A stretch of 20,000 bases of DNA, from positions 125,714-145,713 of the forward strand of contig JAQGDQ010000406.1 of NCBI GenBank assembly GCA_030141605.1. The letters are read 5' to 3'. Under the pieces are notes generated by a model. The model saw only the letters and a program-made list of their open reading frames with translations. It ran no database searches and had not been told where the DNA came from. The first letter of the stretch is position 1. Each line of letters begins with the position of its first letter. Source of the DNA: Tubiluchus corallicola (lineage: Eukaryota; Priapulida; Priapulimorpha; Priapulimorphida; Tubiluchidae). Position numbers and translations under genes: made by a program. This document shows, piece after piece, positions 1 to 20,000 of this stretch.

Positions 1-850
1 AGCATTTTAATAGAAGAATGAGAATAAGACTTAATTAAAGTTTTAGCTGTTGGATGGCATTGAACCGTTATATAAGTACATGCCACCTAATTGAGTCAAC
101 GATTTTACGGTGTAGCTGACAAGTTGCCATTTTAATAATGAGCATCCATATTAACTCGAATATTAACCCGACTTGAATAATTCAGGTCACTTGAGTATTC
201 AACTAATGATAATTACTTTTGAAAAGCGTTTTGAGACAGCAAAACATGAAAGCTTGATACCGTAATGCTCAGCAAACCTTGACTTGCACTCTAGTCCCTG
301 TCAGCAGGGCGGCTCGTGTATAGGTACTATAGTACTGCAGCACCCTTGTTTTCAAATGTTATTATCGATAATATTCAATATAATGGTATTTTTCTTTAGT
401 TCTTTCTTTATACTTGTACGGAGCATGTTAGTGTAGTACTGTTTGTTTCACAGCTCAATCAATGTGGTGTTAGGCTGTTGTGCGCATTCAGCCATGCGCA
501 CATGTCTGACATAAGACGCTGAACTTTAGGTAGAAAGAATATATTTATATGGGAATATTCTTGAACTGCGAAAATTTAAGCTGTTCATAAAAACAATATT
601 TTTTGTTTAAGAGTTTATCAAGGTTATGTTTATATTAGTTTGTTTGTTTACAATTACAATTAAAACATTAAAATTACATATGTTTTTTTTTCGTTTTACA
701 CAGCATTCAAACAATGGCTAAAAAAATTAAAATTTTGCAGCACCACCACTAATTTTAGCTACGATCTGCCACTGCCTGTCAGTAAAAATGGTAGATTCCT
801 GCAGCTATAACTATACTGCTCAGACAATAAACATTGCATGAAAATTTTAC

Positions 851-1055
851 CTATTTGACCAGGTAAAGCGAAGTTGATTACAGGTGTGACATTGGAGAAG
901 AGACTGGGGATAAGTGCTGAAATTCTTCTCGGACATACGTCAGCTAGTGAAAAATTGTTCGACTGACGAGAGGAAAGGTCTTTCCATGTTTCTGAAATCA
1001 AATTTATGCTATGAGTTAATTCAAATTTACAAAACGAAAAAGTCATCAAATGTTT
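851..1055 (-). CDS. Second copy of the first visible TTLL4-like exon
   Basis: Same 205-nt length, acceptor (TTATTTCTTAG) and donor (ATAG/GTAAAATT) as the exon at 19053-19257, with an open frame. It encodes RRISALIPSLFSNVTPVINF. I count nine base differences between the copies: seven change an amino acid, two are silent. It lies 3' of the terminal exon of the main gene on the same strand, so it belongs to a duplicated block. It may be an exon of a second gene copy continuing left of base 1, or a stranded exon fragment. The frames at 759-1049 and 1027-1218 are artefacts around this exon. Confidence 0.6.
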
Positions 1056-1208
1056 CTAAGAAATAACACTGATTGTCATAGATACCTGATTCAATTACAC
1101 GATGATTATTATTTATATAACAAATCTCACCCATTTCATAATAGTTCCATTTGGCAGTATTACAAATTGTAGTGTAAATACTTGTGATTGTACTTGTGAT
1201 TTTAAATG

Positions 1209-1998
1209 AATAAAACATTTGTTATTAAAACAACACAACTTTTAAAAACTTTAATTTTCAACTGTTTAAAAAACATGTCCAAACGTTTTGACAGCAATCA
1301 GCCGTCATCATCAGTGGGACGCTATACAAACAACAACCAGTTCATATACGCAAAACCTACAGTTTTGAAAAATTATGCACTTATTGTGTATTTACAAAAA
1401 AGCTAAAGTTATGAATAGACAGACTTGTAGAAAAGAAATAGATACAGTAACAGACAGCTAAGTGTTTCAAAATAAAGTTAATGAAATTGAATACTTTGTA
1501 CATTAAAAGAATGCTTATTAGTGTACATAGATAAACTTTCTTTTATTAATAAGTCCCAGTTATTTGTAGCTCTGGTCACAATGCTGAAATTATTAAAATT
1601 AATGTGGCCAAATGTGGTCATTAATGCTGGATTGGGGAGAATTTTTTAATTTCTTGCCAGTTCTGGACGAAATATCAAATGTTCACAAATTCTTACTTTA
1701 AAGTGTTTGGATCTTTTGCCGTGGTAAGTAGCATTGCAACTGCTACACTGAAATCTATAAATAATACCAGACTGTAGGAATGTGGGTATTTCAAAATACT
1801 TGTATGTAAACTTGCATATAATAAAATAACTACTTGTATATAAACTAAAACAACTACTTAGTACATACCTAAACTTCCATTCAGGTGGAAAACTGTAGTT
1901 AGAACAAAAAACAAACACAAGCAGGAATTCATTTACGCTGATCCGTATAATACAGGTAAGTATAAGCGACAAGTTCAACTACCGCGAGACAATTAAAA
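1209..1998 (-). mobile_element. Penelope-like element fragment, 3' part (copy A)
   Basis: On the minus strand a frame ends FLQSGIIYRFQCSSCNATYH, then GKRSKHFKVRICEHLIFRPE and a stop at 1646. This is the YRFxCxxCNATYxGKTxRHFKVRxxEH signature of the GIY-YIG endonuclease region at the C-terminus of Penelope-type polymerases. About 330 bp further along is a hammerhead-like segment (1281-1320), and the copy ends in GTTGTTTTAATAAC near 1210. The reverse transcriptase part is missing, so this is a 5'-truncated remnant. The 5' limit (about 1998) is uncertain. Confidence 0.72.
1281..1320 (-). ncRNA. Hammerhead-like motif, decayed (PLE copy A)
   Basis: The minus strand has CTGATGA, then T, then a GACGGC/GCTGTC hairpin with a TGATT loop, then AAAAC where the hammerhead core needs GAAAC. 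The broken GAAA box makes cleavage unlikely. It lies at the 3' end of the Penelope fragment, where such ribozymes are known to occur. Confidence 0.4.
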
Positions 1999-2167
1999 CC
2001 TATACGTGGATTAGATAGTCGAGGTTTAATGAAACTAAAGCACGTGGGTCTTTTTCTACTTACTTCCTGACTCTATTGAGACACACTGGCTGCGCAAAGG
2101 TTATGATTCTTGGCCTAAGGGCACAATTATAAAGAGATCTGCGACTGCACTGTGTAGCTCTTATCGT
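1999..2167. other. Spacer, nothing recognised
   Basis: Unique-looking sequence between the left Penelope fragment and the inverted-repeat element. No frame, repeat or RNA signal seen. Confidence 0.5.
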
Positions 2168-2924
2168 ATATATTAATTTCGCTGGTATGTTATTTATATA
2201 TACATATGTATAAGATTGGAATCCACAGCTCTGACGAGGGCACCATTTGCGGCGATATATATGTCAAATGAAGGGTCTCGATCTAGTGTCGTGCCATTGG
2301 GGGTTTAATTTTCGAATCGGGCCCACCAGGACGAACGGGAGAGGGGACCTCAAAAAATGGCCATTAAATGAACGTCCAATCAACTCGTCGGCATTCCTCT
2401 TGGTGGACGTGTCCTAAAATATAGCCCAGATCGCCGAGTAGGGCAGTTCCTTGTCTTTCCAAAGAGCTATATATCTCATTCCGAGAGTCCCACCATGCGC
2501 CGCTAGAACGTTTTTTCTGCGCACTGTTTGGTCAAAATTTCGAAAAAATCGCGAGTTGGGTCCGGGAAAACGCACTTTTCGGGACGCCGTGGCCCTCTCG
2601 CGAATTCTAAATACGCCTATTACACCCGCCGTTGAACGGGCTATCTATCCATAGCCAGCACCAGCCGTGACCCGTTCCTGTTCTTCAGAAATAAGAGGTA
2701 TGAATTTTGCAAAAAACGGCCGAAAATGGGTATTTTCGGATGTTTTTCGCCCCCTGTCCCTCCCGGTGGGCCCGAATCGAAAAATACATCTACAATGGCA
2801 TGACACTAGATGGAGACCTTTAGTTTGACATATAGATTGCCGAAAATGGTGCTGTCGTCGGAGCTGCAGCCACGAATCTTCTATATGAATCTTATTATAT
2901 ATATATAACTATATATGTTATATA

Positions 2925-2978
<54 letters not shown>

Positions 2979-3000
2979 CATACCATCGAAATTAATATAT
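2168..3000. mobile_element. Non-autonomous element with long terminal inverted repeats
   Basis: The left arm (2168-about 2335) and right arm (about 2757-3000) are imperfect inverted copies. Landmarks running inward are TATTAATTTCG, TGGTATGTTAT, ATATGTCAAA, GGTCTC, ATCTAGTGTC and TCGGGCCCACC; the right arm is lengthened by an (AT)n tract. A TTAA sits at each end (2173-2176, 2992-2995) and could be a target duplication, but outer bases ATATA are also shared. The 420-bp centre has no recognisable protein. A 67-codon frame at 2451-2654 is probably chance. A hairpin CCGAAAAT/ATTTTCGG lies near 2720-2740. Lies about 70 bp past the TTLL4-like stop. Confidence 0.75.
2899..2976. repeat. (AT)n microsatellite in the right arm of the inverted-repeat element
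   Basis: Nearly pure alternating AT with a few interruptions near 2908-2925. It accounts for much of the length difference between the two arms. Confidence 0.95.
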
Positions 3001-3069
3001 GAACTAGCAAAGCCTGAACTGATCTACAGTTGCATGTTTTGTTCCAAACTTGAAGGGTTTCTTTCTGTA

Positions 3070-19257
<16,188 letters not shown>

Positions 19258-19404
19258 CTAAGAAATAACACTGTCATATATACCAGATTCAATTACACGA
19301 TGATCATTATTGATATTACAAATCTCGCCCGTTTCATAACAGTTCCATTTGGCAATAAAAGTAGTAAAAATTGTGGTATAAATACTTGTGATTTTAAGTA
19401 GATA

Positions 19405-20000
19405 GAACATCTGTTATTAAAACAACACACGTTTTATTAAAAACTTTAATATACAACTGTTTAAAAAGCATGTCCAAACGTTTCGACAGCAATCAGCTGT
19501 CATCATCAGTGGGACACTATACAAACAACAACCGGTTCATATGCGCTGAACCTACACTATGGGAAGATTTTATTATGCACCAAATATTACAAAGAAGCCA
19601 AAGTAATTACTAAACAGGCCTGTAAAAAGAAATAGATACAGCAACTGACAGCTAAATGTTTGAAAATAAAGCTAATGGAATTGAACTACTTTACCCGTTA
19701 AGAGAAATGCTGAAACTATTAAAATTGGCTTTGTGGCTAAATATGGTCATTAATGCTGGATTGAACGGAATTTTTTAATTTCTTGCCAGTTCTAGACGAA
19801 ATATCCAAATGTTCACAAATTCTTACTTTACAGTGTCCGAACGTTTTGCCATAGTAAGTAGCTTTGCAACTCCTACATCCATAAATAACACCAGACTTTA
19901 AGAATGTGGGTATTTCAAAATACTTGTATGTAAACTTGCATATATAATAAAATAACTTCTTGTATATAAACTAAAACAACGACTTAGTACATACCTGTAC
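19405..20000 (-). mobile_element. Penelope-like element fragment (copy D)
   Basis: Counterpart of the fragment at 1209-1998 inside the duplicated block. Its 3' end lies near 19405, a hammerhead-like segment at 19474-19513, and the degraded GIY-YIG coding end at about 19765-19920. There the minus strand retains the stretch equivalent to KVRICEHLDIS-type residues and the end of the polymerase. Its presence in both block copies means the insertion predates the duplication. Confidence 0.7.
19474..19513 (-). ncRNA. Hammerhead-like motif, best preserved (PLE copy D)
   Basis: The minus strand has GTCCCA, CTGATGA, one extra T, a perfect six-pair GACAGC/GCTGTC stem closed by TGATT, then GAAAC. The two conserved boxes and stem II fit the hammerhead core apart from the single extra base. 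Stem III and the NUH cleavage site are not evident, so this may be a degenerate or minimal ribozyme. Confidence 0.45.

Larger units (their letters stand above)
1..1876 (-). repeat. Left copy of an about 1.9-kb duplicated block
   Basis: Aligns by eye along its whole length with about 18250-20000 in the same orientation. Shared landmarks include GAATAAGACTTAATTAAA (about 23 and 18272), CTCAGCAAACCTTGACTTGC, ATTATCGATAATATTCAATA, the 205-nt exon and the PLE fragment. The flanks differ by roughly one base in ten plus indels of up to about 75 bp. The offset over the exon is 18202 bp. Both outer ends leave the window, so the full extent is unknown. Apart from the exon and the PLE I see nothing else in it. 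Confidence 0.92.

Noticed and set aside
2451-2654. 67-codon plus-strand frame in the inverted-repeat element
   Set aside because: No recognisable domain, sits between the inverted arms, and is too short to be a transposase.

Overview
The window is AT-rich, intron-bearing animal nuclear DNA. It has GT-AG split exons, long introns full of microsatellites and minisatellites, and several decayed Penelope-like retroelements (PLEs). An invertebrate with a repeat-rich genome seems likely, but the sequence does not let me name a phylum.

The main content is one gene on the minus strand. It runs from about 19257 down to a TAG stop at 3070. Fourteen exons were assembled by eye from homology, splice sites and phase: 19257-19053, 17694-17587, 17233-17148, 14996-14811, 13342-13263, 13114-12986, 10579-10457, 10298-10200, 8967-8836, 8094-7966, 7089-6969, 6834-6624, 6129-5998 and 3320-3070. 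All junctions agree in phase. The joined coding sequence is 1992 nt, or 663 residues plus a stop. It encodes the C-terminal catalytic half of a tubulin tyrosine ligase-like protein, closest to TTLL4, an ATP-grasp glutamylase. The long N-terminal part expected of TTLL4 and the promoter lie beyond the right edge.

Left flank (1-about 1880) and right flank (about 18250-20000) are two copies of the same segment in the same orientation, offset by about 18.2 kb. The segment carries the first visible TTLL4-like exon plus the same PLE fragment in the intron upstream of it. The left copy (exon at 851-1055) lies 3' of the complete gene end. The window therefore appears to span one unit of a tandem duplication: a second TTLL4-like copy probably begins or continues to the left, unless this is an isolated duplicated exon or an assembly artefact.

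Repeats fill the rest. Just 3' of the gene is a roughly 830-bp element with long terminal inverted repeats (2168-3000). The last intron holds a 57-bp tandem array (about 3870-4612). An (ATT)n tract begins a few bases inside an intron donor (6424-6616). Other introns hold a tRNA-Leu-complementary stretch (7730-7760), 40-bp repeats running into another (ATT)n tract (10727-11279), an inverted PLE structure (13567-14605), a roughly 500-bp tandem duplication (15830-16760) and 145-bp repeats (17750-18130). I saw no convincing functional tRNA or rRNA gene, no CRISPR and no bacterial-type feature.
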